From NCBI RefSeq assembly GCF_041320595.1, contig NZ_CP166625.1:2471001-2535000 (forward strand): DNA of 64,000 nucleotides. The letters run 5' to 3'. The notes beneath the pieces were generated by a model. It ran no database searches. It saw only the letters and a list, made by a program, of their open reading frames with translations, and had not been told where the DNA came from. Positions 32,989 to 42,019 of this stretch are shown one piece after another. Each line of letters begins with the position of its first letter. Position 1 is the first letter of the stretch. Source of the DNA: Pleomorphomonas sp. PLEO (GTDB lineage Bacteria; Pseudomonadota; Alphaproteobacteria; Rhizobiales; Pleomorphomonadaceae). The translations under genes and the position numbers were made by a program.

Positions 32989-34458
32989 TTACCTTCCGTC
33001 GCGGGCGCCACGATTTTCGTTGCTCGGCCGACGCTTCATGCCGTCGCGGCCGCCTGCCAGGAAGCCAACGCGACCGAGGGTCTCCTCGGCGGCGCCCGTG
33101 TCGCGATGAGCGGCGCGCTGGGAAGGCTTGGCCTGGCCCGGCTTGCCGTGGGCGGCGTGCGAGGGCTTGGCAGCTCCCGGCTGGCGCGCCTTGACGGCGG
33201 GCATGACGTCGCGCCGCTGCTGCTCGGCCGAGACCGGAGCCGGGGCAGGGCGACGACCGCGCGGCTGCGGCCGCTTGCCGGACGGGCGTTCGCCGCGCTC
33301 GGAGCTGTCGGCCTTCTCGCTGAGGGCGATGGTGCCGCGACGATCGTCGGCGGGGATCTTCTGGCGGGTGATCTTCTCAATATCCTTGAGATAGGCCCGC
33401 TCTTCGTCCGAGCAGAAAGAGATGGCGACGCCGGAGGCGCCGGCACGCGCGGTGCGGCCGATGCGGTGGACGTAGCTCTCGGGAATGTTCGGCAGGTCGT
33501 AGTTGATGACATGGCTGACGCCGGTGACATCAATGCCGCGAGCGGCAATGTCGGTGGCGACGAGGATCGGCGTCGAGCCGGCCTTGAAGGTGGCGAGTGC
33601 CTTCTCGCGCTGGGCCTGGCTCTTGTTGCCGTGGATCGCCGCCGCTTCGACGCCGTCCTGACCGAGCTGGCGGACGACGCGGTCGGCGCCGTGCTTGGTA
33701 CGGGTGAAGATCAAGGCGCGTTCGGGCTTCTCAGCGACGATGACATCGAGCAGCAGCCGGCGCTTGGCGGCGGTCTCAACGTGGATCACTCGCTGCTCGA
33801 CGCGCTCGACGGTGGTGCCGGTCGGCGCGACGGAGACGGTGACCGGGTTGAACAGCATCTCGCCGGCCAGCTGGCCGATTTCCTTCGGCATGGTGGCCGA
33901 GAAGAACAGGCTCTGCCGCGCCTTGGGAAGCGTCTTGACGATGCGGCGCACCGGCTGGACGAAGCCCATGTCGAGCATCTGGTCGGCTTCGTCGAGCACG
34001 AAGATCTCGGTGGTTTCAAGGGAGACCATGCCGGCGGCCATGTGATCCATCAAACGGCCGGGGGTGGCGACGAGAATGTCGACGCCGCGCTTCAGGCGGT
34101 CTTCCTGGGGACGGTGGCCGACGCCGCCGAACACCACGGCGACCGACATGTGGTTCATGTAGCGAGCGTAGGTCTTGAAGCTCTCGGCGATCTGGGTGGC
34201 CAGTTCGCGGGTCGGCGACAGGATCAGAGCGCGGACGCGGCGCGGCTGGGCCGGGCGGCCGGCGGCGAGGCGCTGCAGGATGGGAAGGGCAAAGGCGGCG
34301 GTCTTGCCGGTGCCGGTCTGGGCAATGCCGAGGAGGTCGCGACCCTTCAGAAGGTCGGGGATCGCCTGGGTCTGGATGGGGGTGGGGGTTTCATATCCCG
34401 CGTCGACAAGCGCGCGGGTCAGGGTCTCGGCAAGGCCGAAATCGGAAAAGGACGTCAA
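32989..34458 (-). CDS. rhlE: DEAD-box RNA helicase, RhlE type
   Basis: An ATP-dependent RNA helicase for ribosome maturation and RNA turnover. Motifs run in order: Q motif (YETPTPIQTQAIP), I AQTGTGKT, Ia PTRELATQ, II DEAD, III SAT, IV-VI with VATDIAARGID and YVHRIGRTARAG. After about residue 400 the tail is basic and low-complexity (Arg, Pro, Lys, Ala), binding RNA. The start is unclear: homologues begin at TSFSDFGL, matching a TTG at 34458, but the frame is open to a GTG at 34629 and no ribosome site decides. The long leader can form several hairpins. Confidence 0.92.
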   Translation of the reverse strand: MTSFSDFGLAETLTRALVDAGYETPTPIQTQAIPDLLKGRDLLGIAQTGTGKTAAFALPILQRLAAGRPAQPRRVRALILSPTRELATQIAESFKTYARYMNHMSVAVVFGGVGHRPQEDRLKRGVDILVATPGRLMDHMAAGMVSLETTEIFVLDEADQMLDMGFVQPVRRIVKTLPKARQSLFFSATMPKEIGQLAGEMLFNPVTVSVAPTGTTVERVEQRVIHVETAAKRRLLLDVIVAEKPERALIFTRTKHGADRVVRQLGQDGVEAAAIHGNKSQAQREKALATFKAGSTPILVATDIAARGIDVTGVSHVINYDLPNIPESYVHRIGRTARAGASGVAISFCSDEERAYLKDIEKITRQKIPADDRRGTIALSEKADSSERGERPSGKRPQPRGRRPAPAPVSAEQQRRDVMPAVKARQPGAAKPSHAAHGKPGQAKPSQRAAHRDTGAAEETLGRVGFLAGGRDGMKRRPSNENRGARDGR

Positions 34459-35038
34459 AGGAAAACTGCTTTCAAAACCAAGCGTCACCGCCGGCGGAAA
34501 AGCCGGTAGCGTTCGCGGGGGCAACCGGCCCCGCGTGATCGGGCCAATTCTTAGGGGAGGAACGGCCAAAGGATCGAAACCGATCCGCTCACGCGACCGC
34601 AAGGGGGCGGTGGTTTGCCGCCCGTTCACTATTCACATGAGGCCTAGAGCGCTGGAAGTCAAGGCAAGGCACGACATGAGAGCCATGCGGAGGCGCTGTG
34701 GCGGAGCGTGTTGGATGCCCTGTGTAACCATGGGTGACAATTTATGCCTAGCGGAAACAATTGCGGGTAACCTTTGCCGGCCTCTGGCTTCCTCGCTCCG
34801 CTCGTTGTCTTAACCGTGGCAATCGCAGGGACGCTTATTTCTCTGGGCGCCGGCAAAAATAGATGTGATCGCCGACCATAGATGTCGTTGAAAGACACAT
34901 TGAATCATGGCTTTACGCCTTTCTGGCATGACGGTTCGTCGATCGTGTCGTTGTTCTCCGTGGGCATGCAGTAAAGCTCGGGAAAATGGCCTGCATCCTG
35001 CTTCGGCGCGCTGGAGACGTTCAATGTGAGGCTAGCAA
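34459..35038. other. intergenic region and probable long leader of the helicase gene
   Basis: No gene is seen in these 580 bases. In the helicase transcript the part 34459-34640 can form several stems, such as GGATCG/CGATCC with a 4-base loop, GCGGGGC/GCCCCCGC and CCGGC/GCCGG. Nothing recognisable was found in 34650-35030. Confidence 0.45.
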
Positions 35039-35815
35039 ATGAGTTCCGCCGCGGGATCCTCCGGTATCACGAGCCAAATCTGGCAGCGCCTTGTCCGGCA
35101 AGGTGATACCAACTCAGATAATAACCTGAGTAAAGCTGAGTTGGATACTTTGAAGGCGGGTTTTAAAGATAACGCCGATATCGAGCAAATCATCCGGTCG
35201 TTTGATAAAGATGGTGATCAGAATCTCAGCTCGTCTGAGCTTCCGTCCTCGCCGCTGGATGTGGAAATGCTTGGACCTATGCTCGACTGGCAAGAATATG
35301 GCAAGGCGGACGCAACGACACGATCTGAGGACGACAAGCGCGTCGTCGATTCACTTTTTGCGCGAGCCGACGTCGACGGGGACGGCTTTCTTTCCAAGGA
35401 CGAAATGGAGGCCGAAAGCACCCTGCGGCGGACCCGTTCGCTTGAAGGAAAAAGCGCTGATTCCGACCCTGTTTACATGATCCGCCCAGACGCCGATCGA
35501 GACCATCTCAGCCCCGAGGATTTTCTGGTCGGCCGGCGGATACCGTCTGATCGCCTCAAGATTATTCCACCCGAGAAAGTTCCCGCGGAAGTACGAGAGG
35601 CCATTCAAAAGGCAGCGGAGGAGTGGAAAAGCTCGCCCGACTACCAAAAGCCGCTGACGGCGGAAGAGCAGCGACAAAAGTCAGTCGATGGCGTTTTGAG
35701 TACGCCCCTCAGCGCGGCCTATATCAGCCGGCTTTTATCGCAACTGTCGGCGGCGGTGGCAAAAGCCGATCCCGCCAATGCGCTTCGCAGCAGCGACGAG
35801 GGGACCAAAGCCTAA
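35039..35815 (+). CDS. EF-hand calcium-binding domain protein
   Basis: A 258-residue cytoplasmic-looking protein with four EF-hand-like loops: DTNSDNNLSKAE (about residue 23), DKDGDQNLSSSE (55), DVDGDGFLSKDE (110) and a degenerate DADRDHLSPED (149). The first three have the D-x-D/N-x-D/N-G-like pattern and a closing Glu, so they should bind Ca2+. The C-terminal 90 residues are helical with no known domain. There is no signal peptide. GC content is lower than in neighbours. It is close to ohrR, but no functional link is apparent. Bacterial proteins like this are poorly characterised. Confidence 0.83.
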   Translation: MSSAAGSSGITSQIWQRLVRQGDTNSDNNLSKAELDTLKAGFKDNADIEQIIRSFDKDGDQNLSSSELPSSPLDVEMLGPMLDWQEYGKADATTRSEDDKRVVDSLFARADVDGDGFLSKDEMEAESTLRRTRSLEGKSADSDPVYMIRPDADRDHLSPEDFLVGRRIPSDRLKIIPPEKVPAEVREAIQKAAEEWKSSPDYQKPLTAEEQRQKSVDGVLSTPLSAAYISRLLSQLSAAVAKADPANALRSSDEGTKA

Positions 35816-35852
35816 GGCAATTTCGAATTCCGATTCAGGCTGCCATGGCCCT

Positions 35853-36311
35853 TCACGCCTCCGGCTCGCCCACCGCGCAGCCGGTGTCGCCCAGGCGATC
35901 GCGCAACGCCAGGAGACGCTCGCGCAGCTCGGCGATTTCGCCCAATTCGGCGCCCATGGCGCAGCCGAGTTCGACCGGTATGCCCGCTGCCTGATGCGAG
36001 AGCGCCCGTCCTTCGCCGGTGAGATGGACGATCACCTGCCGCTCGTCTTCCTTGCCGCGCCGGCGCGTGACGTAGCCGCCCACCTCGAGGCGTTTCAGGA
36101 GCGGCGTCAGTGTGCCGGAGTCGAGTTTCAGGCGCTCGCCGATTTCCTTCACCGTCTGCCCGTCAGCCTCCCACAACACCAGCATGACCAGATATTGCGG
36201 ATAGGTGAGGCCGAGCGGCTCGAGCAGCGGCCTGTAGGCGCGATTAAGGGCGTGGGTGAAGGAATAGGCGGCAAAGCAGAGCTGATCGGAGAGCTTTGGG
36301 GCGCTGGTCAT
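35853..36311 (-). CDS. ohrR: organic hydroperoxide-sensing repressor OhrR (MarR family)
   Basis: OhrR represses ohr until an organic peroxide oxidises its N-terminal cysteine. That cysteine is C12 in [40 protein letters not shown], the hallmark of the family. Further cysteines near residues 115 and 146 could form the intersubunit disulphide of the two-Cys type. The winged helix follows ([16 protein letters not shown] ... [15 protein letters not shown]). It is divergent from ohr with a perfect palindrome between them. Confidence 0.95.
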   Translation of the reverse strand: MTSAPKLSDQLCFAAYSFTHALNRAYRPLLEPLGLTYPQYLVMLVLWEADGQTVKEIGERLKLDSGTLTPLLKRLEVGGYVTRRRGKEDERQVIVHLTGEGRALSHQAAGIPVELGCAMGAELGEIAELRERLLALRDRLGDTGCAVGEPEA

Positions 36312-36443
36312 ATCGATCCGAAGTTGGAACCTTTGGTGGCCTTCGGCGTTTTCTCGCCGACCACAGAAATCAATATACGGCGCAGCAGCTATTTCCCCAG
36401 TGGAAATCGCGTACGATCACGCAAATGTGAATTGCTCGAAATC

Positions 36444-36459
36444 AAATTGCGCGCAATTT
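36444..36459. promoter_or_regulatory. OhrR operator candidate
   Basis: AAATTGCG-CGCAATTT is a perfect 16-bp palindrome in the ohrR-ohr divergent space, 37 bases before the ohr start; AT-rich CAATT-type palindromes are the known OhrR target. Confidence 0.75.
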
Positions 36460-36495
36460 ATATAGGTAACGGAACACCAACCAGGCGAGGAAGCC

Positions 36496-36918
36496 ATGAA
36501 CGTTCTATATACTGCCCATGCCCACACGATCGGCGGCCGTACCGGCCATTCGGAAACCTCCGATGGCCGTCTCAAGGTCGATCTGTCGAGCCCGAAAGAG
36601 CTGGGTGGCGACAACGGTCCGGGCACCAATCCCGAGCAGCTGTTCGCGGCCGGTTATTCGGCCTGCTTCATGGGCGCTCTGAAGTTCGTGGCATCCAAGG
36701 AAAAGGTGACCATTCCCGCCGAGGCGTCGATCGATGCCCATATCGGCATCGGCCCGCGCGATGACGGTACCGGCTTCGGCATCACCGCCAAGCTCGAGAT
36801 CAAGGTGCCGGGCGTCGACCGCGCCGTGGTCGAGGATCTGGTCAAGAAGGCCGACGTGGTCTGCCCCTACAGCCATGCGACGCGTGGCAACATCGAAAAA
36901 ACGCTGGTCGTGCTCTGA
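36496..36918 (+). CDS. ohr: organic hydroperoxide reductase Ohr
   Basis: Ohr is a thiol peroxidase that reduces fatty-acid and other organic hydroperoxides using lipoylated proteins. The 140-residue protein has both catalytic cysteines: C57 in [12 protein letters not shown] and C123 in [13 protein letters not shown], with the activating arginine in the N-terminal [14 protein letters not shown] segment. GAGGAAG lies just before ATG 36496. It is followed by a strong terminator, so the gene is monocistronic. Confidence 0.97.
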   Translation: MNVLYTAHAHTIGGRTGHSETSDGRLKVDLSSPKELGGDNGPGTNPEQLFAAGYSACFMGALKFVASKEKVTIPAEASIDAHIGIGPRDDGTGFGITAKLEIKVPGVDRAVVEDLVKKADVVCPYSHATRGNIEKTLVVL

Positions 36919-36959
36919 GGTGGGTGTACTCCTCCCCCGTCCCGCCTAATGCCGACCAT

Positions 36960-36999
36960 CGACGCGCCGGGTGCCCCGCCCGGCGCGTCGCCGTTTTTT
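36960..36999 (+). terminator. Rho-independent terminator after ohr
   Basis: CGACGCGCCGGG pairs perfectly with CCCGGCGCGTCG (12 bp, 7-base loop), followed by CCGTTTTTTG. Confidence 0.95.
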
Positions 37000-37107
37000 G
37001 AAGATTTCTCCTTGTGGATTGCTGAGCAGACCCCATACGTCAGGTTTCGACCTTGATCGCATCCTGGCGTCAACATAGGGTCTGCCGTCCATTCGGGGGA
37101 GGAAACG

Positions 37108-38046
37108 ATGGCCGCACGCTTTGCCAGCATCGGCGAATGCATGGTCGAACTGGCGCCGCAGGCGAGCGGTCTCTATCGGCGGGGTTTTGCCGGGGACACG
37201 CTCAACACCGCCTGGTATCTGAGGGCGCTTCTCGATCGCCGGGAGTCATTGGTCAAATATGTGACCGGAGCCGGCACCGACACGCTCTCCGACGAGATGG
37301 TCCGCTTCATCGCCGACGCCGGCATTGATACCTCGGCTATCGAGCGGATCGCCGACCGTACCGTCGGGCTCTATCTCATCACGCTCCATGGCGCGGAACG
37401 CTCCTTCACCTATTGGCGAAACGAGTCGGCTGCCAAGCTCGTCGCCTCGGTTGGCGCCCGGCTCGACGCGGCGCTCGCCGACGTCGAGGTCGTCTATTTC
37501 TCCGGCATCACGCTGGCTATCCTGTCGTCGGAGCATCGGCGCACGCTGTTCATGTCGCTTGCCAAGGTGCGGGCGCGCGGTGGCGTCGTTGTGTTCGACC
37601 CCAATCTTCGGCCGCGCCTCTGGCCCGACCGGTCGACCATGGCGGCGGCGATCATCGAAGGCTATCGCGCCGCGACCATTGCCTTGCCGACCTCGCCCGA
37701 CGATGCCGACCTCTATGGCGACGCCGACGCGGTGGGTACCGCCGACCGCATCTCCGCCCTGGGCGTCGCAGAGATCGTCGTCAAGGCCGGCGCCGATCCG
37801 ACACTGGTGCGGGCCGGCGGCGTCGACAGCTGGGTGGCCGCCGAACGCGTCGATCAACCGGTGGACACCACCGGTGCCGGTGACAGCTTCAATGCCGGCT
37901 ATCTCGCGGCCCGCCTTGCTGGCGGCCGTTCGCCCGCCGAGGCGGCGCGGCACGGCCATGCCGTGGCGGCGCGCGTGATCCAGGCGCGTGGGGCGCTGAT
38001 CGACATGAATCTCCTGGCCGACCTTTCGATGGGCGCTTCTGTCTGA
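37108..38046 (+). CDS. kdgK: sugar kinase, PfkB family, probably 2-keto-3-deoxygluconate kinase
   Basis: A 312-residue ribokinase-fold enzyme that would phosphorylate 2-keto-3-deoxygluconate to KDPG. The N-terminus (FASIGECMVELAPQ) and GFAGDTLNTAWYL segment match KdgK proteins of Rhizobiales; the PfkB signature DTTGAGDSFNAGYLA holds the catalytic base. Substrate assignment rests on these similarities only; fructokinase-like relatives cannot be excluded. The GGGGAGG-like site lies 7 bases before ATG 37108. It is monocistronic, between the ohr terminator and a sigma-54 promoter for the next gene. Confidence 0.85.
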   Translation: MAARFASIGECMVELAPQASGLYRRGFAGDTLNTAWYLRALLDRRESLVKYVTGAGTDTLSDEMVRFIADAGIDTSAIERIADRTVGLYLITLHGAERSFTYWRNESAAKLVASVGARLDAALADVEVVYFSGITLAILSSEHRRTLFMSLAKVRARGGVVVFDPNLRPRLWPDRSTMAAAIIEGYRAATIALPTSPDDADLYGDADAVGTADRISALGVAEIVVKAGADPTLVRAGGVDSWVAAERVDQPVDTTGAGDSFNAGYLAARLAGGRSPAEAARHGHAVAARVIQARGALIDMNLLADLSMGASV

Positions 38047-38462
38047 TCTTTGGGCAAATGCCTGTGAAGAAGGCGGCGGTTTTTATGCGTCGCGCGTCTT
38101 CGCGGGTAAATTGCCCGGCGCCGAGGCTGGCACGCTTCCTGCTTTTAAGACTGCGAGTGGGCCGAGCACGGCGCATCTTCCAAGGGAACCGACCCAAACA
38201 ACTGGGTCAAACACATCGCCGTCGGCAATTGGCGCTCCGTCTCCCGGGCGACGACAGCCGGCGGCGAAATTTTGATGACGGTGGCGGGCACCGGCGACCC
38301 ACGTTTGGCGGGGCGAGAAAAACCTGATTGTCGATCCCAGTATTCGGGTAATGAAAATCCGGTTATGGACGGAGTTTGGCACGGCGGTTCTTCTGCCGGA
38401 CGGCCACTGATGGAATACTTGAGGGGATGACCCTTCCCAAAACCCTGACCAGGATGCCCGAT
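38047..38462. other. intergenic region with cysG promoter and leader
   Basis: No gene is supported in these 416 bases. After the sigma-54 promoter the leader contains GACCCA-AACAAC-TGGGTC (38191-38208), a 6-bp stem with a 6-base loop, reminiscent of the hexaloop stems bound by NasT-type ANTAR antiterminators; but the fourth loop base is A, not the expected G. Confidence 0.5.
38128..38143 (+). promoter_or_regulatory. sigma-54 promoter upstream of cysG
   Basis: TGGCACGCTTCCTGCT matches TGGCAC-N5-TTGCW at all but one position, with GG (38129-38130) and GC (38141-38142) exactly 10 bases apart. The transcript would start near 38154 and have a 300-base leader before cysG. Confidence 0.75.
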
Positions 38463-39926
38463 ATGACCGAGCGCGACGCACGCGCCCCGCTCCGCACATT
38501 CCCGGCCCGCATGCAGCCGCTTTCCCGGCTGCCGCTGTTCGTCGATCTGACGGGACGGCGCGTGGTGGTCGCGGGTGCTTCGGAGGCGGCGGCTTGGAAG
38601 GCGGAACTGTTTTCGGCGGCCGGTGGCGACGTCCATGTGTTCGCCGAGGCGCCGGATGTCGAACTGGTCGCCGTGGTGGAGCGCGGCACGCCGCCGGGCC
38701 GGCTGACGCTGCATCGGCGCGGCTGGACCGAGGCGGATGTCGCGGGCAGCGTCCTTGCCGTGCTGGACAGTGACGATCCTGAAGAAATCGCCGTCTTTCA
38801 AGCCGCGGGTCATGCCGCAGCGGCCCTGGTCAATGTCATCGACAAGCCCGCCGCCTGCGACGTGCTGTTCGGCTCCATCGTCAACCGCTCGCCGGTGGTG
38901 ATCGGCATCTCCACCGACGGTGCCGCGCCGGTGGTGGGGCAGGCGATCCGCCGCCGCATCGAAACGCTGTTGCCGCCGACACTGGCCGCCTGGGGCGCGC
39001 TGGCCGGCCGCATCCGCGAAGCCGTCACCTCCCGCCTCGCCCCCGGCGCGGCGCGGCGCAATTTCTGGGAACGCTTTGCAGAGCGGGCTTTCGGGCCGGC
39101 GCCGGAAGAGGGCGATGCTCTCAGGCTGATCGCCGAGGCGGAGGGCGCACCGGGGGCGAGCGAGCAGACCGGCCGGGTGATCCTGGTTGGCGCCGGGCCT
39201 GGCGAGCCAGAGCTGCTTACCCTCAAGGCGGTGCGGGCGCTGCAATCGGCCGACGTGGTGCTCTACGACGACCTGGTTTCACCCGATGTGCTGGAGCTGG
39301 CTCGCCGTGAGGCGCGGCGGGTCGTCGTCGGTAAACGCGGTGGCAAGGCCTCCTGCAAGCAGGAAGACATCAACGACCTGATGGTCGAGCTGGCGCGAGC
39401 CGGCGAGCGGGTCGTTCGCCTCAAGGCCGGCGATCCCATGGTGTTCGGCCGGGCCGGCGAGGAAATCGACAGGCTCGTTGCCGAGGGCATCGCCGTCGAC
39501 GTGGTCCCGGGTATCTCGGCCGGCATCGCGTTGGCCGCCGCGCTTGGTGCCTCACTCACCCATCGCGATGCCGCCCATTCGTTGCGCTTTGTCACCGGCC
39601 ACGCCAAGAGCGGCGAACTCGACGAGGGGCTCGACTGGAAGGGCCTCGCCGATCCCGACACGACGCTGGTGGTCTACATGGGCGGGCGCACCGCCGGCCG
39701 GCTCGCCGCCCGACTGATCGCCGAAGGGCTTGCGCCTGAGACGCCGGTGGCCTTTGGCTTTGGCGTCGGCCAGAAAGGGCAACGGCTCGAACGCCATCGC
39801 CTCGCCGACCTCCTGACGCTCGGCTCGGTGCCCACCGACCAGCCGCTGGTGATCGGCATCGGCAAGGTGTTTGCGACGGGAACGCTGGCAGTCGGCGCGC
39901 CAGCCGAGACTGTCAGCGTCTCCTGA
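38463..39926 (+). CDS. cysG: siroheme synthase CysG (bifunctional CysG-B/CysG-A)
   Basis: Siroheme is the cofactor of assimilatory nitrite and sulphite reductases. Residues about 15-230 form the precorrin-2 dehydrogenase/ferrochelatase half, although the usual GGGxxA nucleotide motif reads VVVAGASEAAAWK. Residues about 235-480 form uroporphyrinogen-III methyltransferase: GAGPGEPELLTLKAVRAL, GKRGGKAS, RLKAGDPMVFGRAGEE and VPGISAGIA. ATG 38463 has AGGA 8 bases upstream; ATGs at 38427 and 38454 are alternatives. A sigma-54 promoter lies about 330 bases upstream, suggesting nitrogen control of siroheme supply. Confidence 0.94.
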   Translation: MTERDARAPLRTFPARMQPLSRLPLFVDLTGRRVVVAGASEAAAWKAELFSAAGGDVHVFAEAPDVELVAVVERGTPPGRLTLHRRGWTEADVAGSVLAVLDSDDPEEIAVFQAAGHAAAALVNVIDKPAACDVLFGSIVNRSPVVIGISTDGAAPVVGQAIRRRIETLLPPTLAAWGALAGRIREAVTSRLAPGAARRNFWERFAERAFGPAPEEGDALRLIAEAEGAPGASEQTGRVILVGAGPGEPELLTLKAVRALQSADVVLYDDLVSPDVLELARREARRVVVGKRGGKASCKQEDINDLMVELARAGERVVRLKAGDPMVFGRAGEEIDRLVAEGIAVDVVPGISAGIALAAALGASLTHRDAAHSLRFVTGHAKSGELDEGLDWKGLADPDTTLVVYMGGRTAGRLAARLIAEGLAPETPVAFGFGVGQKGQRLERHRLADLLTLGSVPTDQPLVIGIGKVFATGTLAVGAPAETVSVS

Positions 39927-39990
39927 GGCTGTTGTTTTTCATCGCTTTGCCGCTGCCCGGGATGTTAGGACTCCCGCACATTTTCCAACG

Positions 39991-41052
39991 ATGGCGGACG
40001 GCATGGATAAGACGATTTTGACCATCCCCGGTGACATGCCGGGCCTCAGCTATTGCCTGACGGTACTGCGCTTTGCCGGTTCTGACCCGGCAGCGCCCGC
40101 CGCCTATCTTCAGGCGGCGCTGCATGGCAACGAGCTACCGGGTGTCGCGGCGCTGCACGTGTTGATCCCCAAGCTCAAGGCGGCCGAGGCGGAAGGCCGG
40201 CTCACGGGGGCGGTCACCGTCGTGCCGTTCGCCAATCCGATCGGCCTCAACCAGTTCCAGTGGGACGACCACCAGGGCCGTTTCTTCTACGGCAGCCGCA
40301 CCAACTTCAACCGTGCTTTCGCGCTCATTGACCGGCCCGACCCGGCATTGCTGACGGACGACGCCGACGGCGTTTCCTGCGACAAGCGCCTGAAGACAAC
40401 GCTGCAGAGACTGTCGCTCGACGCCGACCTGGTTCTCGATCTCCACTGCGACAATGACGGGCCGAATTATCTCTACATGCCGGCCGAGCTATGGCCGCAC
40501 AGCGCCGATCTCGCGGCCGCGCTCGACTGCGGCGCCGTGCTGACCTTCGAGGGCGGGACCGACGCCTCCTTCGACGAGGCGGCTTTTCGCCCCCATCTTT
40601 CGTCCGGAAACTTCGAGCGCCGCGTCGTGGCGACGGTGGAGCTGAAGGGCATCCAAGACGTCGGACCGGAAACGGCGGCGAAGGACGGCGATGGCCTTTA
40701 TCGCTTCCTGGTCGGGCGCGGGGTGATTGCCGACACATCGGCGGCGCCGGTGGGGCCGTTTACCGGCAAGGGCGTGCCGCAATCCTATGTCGAGATGGTC
40801 CGTGCCCCGGTCGGCGGCATGGTCTTCTTTCATGTAAAGCCGGGCGATGTGGTCAAGGCGGGGCAACTCATCGCCGAGCTGATCCCGGTGCCGGGCGACC
40901 TTTCGGCCGTTGTACCGGTGCATGCCGTGGCGTCGGGCCTGGTGCTGACCCGCGTGCTCGCCCGCGCCATCCGCGTGAGAGATGATCTGGTGAAGATCGT
41001 CGGAGACACGCGCTCGGTAACGGCGAAGGATGGCGGTGCGCTGGAAACATAA
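39991..41052 (+). CDS. succinylglutamate desuccinylase / aspartoacylase family protein
   Basis: A 353-residue zinc carboxypeptidase-fold hydrolase. The zinc ligands H and E are in AALHGNELPGVAAL, the third histidine in VLDLHCDND, and the substrate-binding arginine in RTNFNRAF. The C-terminal barrel (MVRAPVGGMVFFHVKPGDVVKAGQLIAELI) is like that of the predicted-deacylase group (COG3608) found in ectoine and related amide breakdown. No ectoine genes are nearby, so the substrate is open. Starts at 39991 and 40003 are both possible; the frame continues into cysG, so earlier starts are unlikely. Confidence 0.88.
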   Translation: MADGMDKTILTIPGDMPGLSYCLTVLRFAGSDPAAPAAYLQAALHGNELPGVAALHVLIPKLKAAEAEGRLTGAVTVVPFANPIGLNQFQWDDHQGRFFYGSRTNFNRAFALIDRPDPALLTDDADGVSCDKRLKTTLQRLSLDADLVLDLHCDNDGPNYLYMPAELWPHSADLAAALDCGAVLTFEGGTDASFDEAAFRPHLSSGNFERRVVATVELKGIQDVGPETAAKDGDGLYRFLVGRGVIADTSAAPVGPFTGKGVPQSYVEMVRAPVGGMVFFHVKPGDVVKAGQLIAELIPVPGDLSAVVPVHAVASGLVLTRVLARAIRVRDDLVKIVGDTRSVTAKDGGALET

Positions 41053-41143
41053 GGTCACCTTCATCGATTGATCCCTTTGAGCTGCTTGCATTTGCCGGGC
41101 TTATCTGGTTAGGCCCGGTCTCCAGCCACGAGGGGACACCGCC

Positions 41144-42016
41144 ATGGTCGCACAGATTATCGATGGCTTCGCCATCGCCGCCGAGCTCCGCCAGGATATC
41201 GCCGCCCGCGCCGCCGAGATGAAAGAGACGCATGGCGTCGTTCCCGGTCTGGCCGTGGTCCTGGTCGGTGACGATCCGGCGAGCGGCGTCTACGTGCGCA
41301 ACAAGTTGAAGGCGACCGCCGAGTGCGGTCTGCGTAGCGTCGAGCACATCCTGCCGGCCAACACTTCGGAAGCCGATCTGCTCGCTCTGGTCGGCAAGCT
41401 CAATGCCGATCCGGGGGTGCATGGCATCCTGGTGCAGCTGCCGCTGCCCAAGCAGATCGACGCCGACAAGGTGCTGGGCCTGATCGACCCCGACAAGGAC
41501 GTCGACGGCTTCCACCCGGTCAACGCCGGGCGCCTGTCCATCGGCCTGCCGGGCTTCGTGCCCTGCACGCCGCGTGGCTCGCAGATCCTGATCGATCGGG
41601 TACTGCCCAACCTTGCTGGCAAGCATGCGGTGGTGATCGGCCGCTCCAACATCGTCGGCAAGCCGATGGCACAGCTACTCCTGCAGAAGAACGCCACCGT
41701 CACCATCGCCCATTCCAAGACGGCCGACCTGCCGGGCCTCTGCCGCACGGCGGACGTGCTGATCGCCGCCGTGGGACGGCCGCTGATGGTGACGGGCGAC
41801 TGGGTGAAGCCGGGCGCCGTGGTGATCGATGTCGGCATCAACCGCATCGAGGTCGACGGCAAGGGCAAGCTGGTTGGCGATGTCGATTTCGCATCGGTGG
41901 TGGAAGTCGCCGGCTTCATCACGCCGGTGCCGAAGGGCGTGGGACCGATGACTATCGCCTGCCTGATGCTGAACACGCTGGATTCGGCGGCCCGGCGGAT
42001 CGCTGCCGGCAAGTGA
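41144..42016 (+). CDS. folD: methylenetetrahydrofolate dehydrogenase / cyclohydrolase FolD
   Basis: FolD interconverts 5,10-methylene-, methenyl- and 10-formyl-tetrahydrofolate. The 290-residue protein has the catalytic lysine in [13 protein letters not shown], the [10 protein letters not shown] and [15 protein letters not shown] signatures, the nucleotide motif [16 protein letters not shown] and the C-terminal [23 protein letters not shown] precedes ATG 41144. It ends three bases from the convergent flavoprotein gene. Confidence 0.98.
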   Translation: MVAQIIDGFAIAAELRQDIAARAAEMKETHGVVPGLAVVLVGDDPASGVYVRNKLKATAECGLRSVEHILPANTSEADLLALVGKLNADPGVHGILVQLPLPKQIDADKVLGLIDPDKDVDGFHPVNAGRLSIGLPGFVPCTPRGSQILIDRVLPNLAGKHAVVIGRSNIVGKPMAQLLLQKNATVTIAHSKTADLPGLCRTADVLIAAVGRPLMVTGDWVKPGAVVIDVGINRIEVDGKGKLVGDVDFASVVEVAGFITPVPKGVGPMTIACLMLNTLDSAARRIAAGK

Positions 42017-42019
42017 AGG

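Noticed and set aside
33106..34509. 467-codon plus-strand open frame
   Set aside because: Antisense to the DEAD-box helicase, which has all its motifs in order.
38376..38398. Second TGGCACG element close to cysG as a sigma-54 promoter
   Set aside because: Ten bases after GG the sequence is CT, not GC, so the -12 element is missing.
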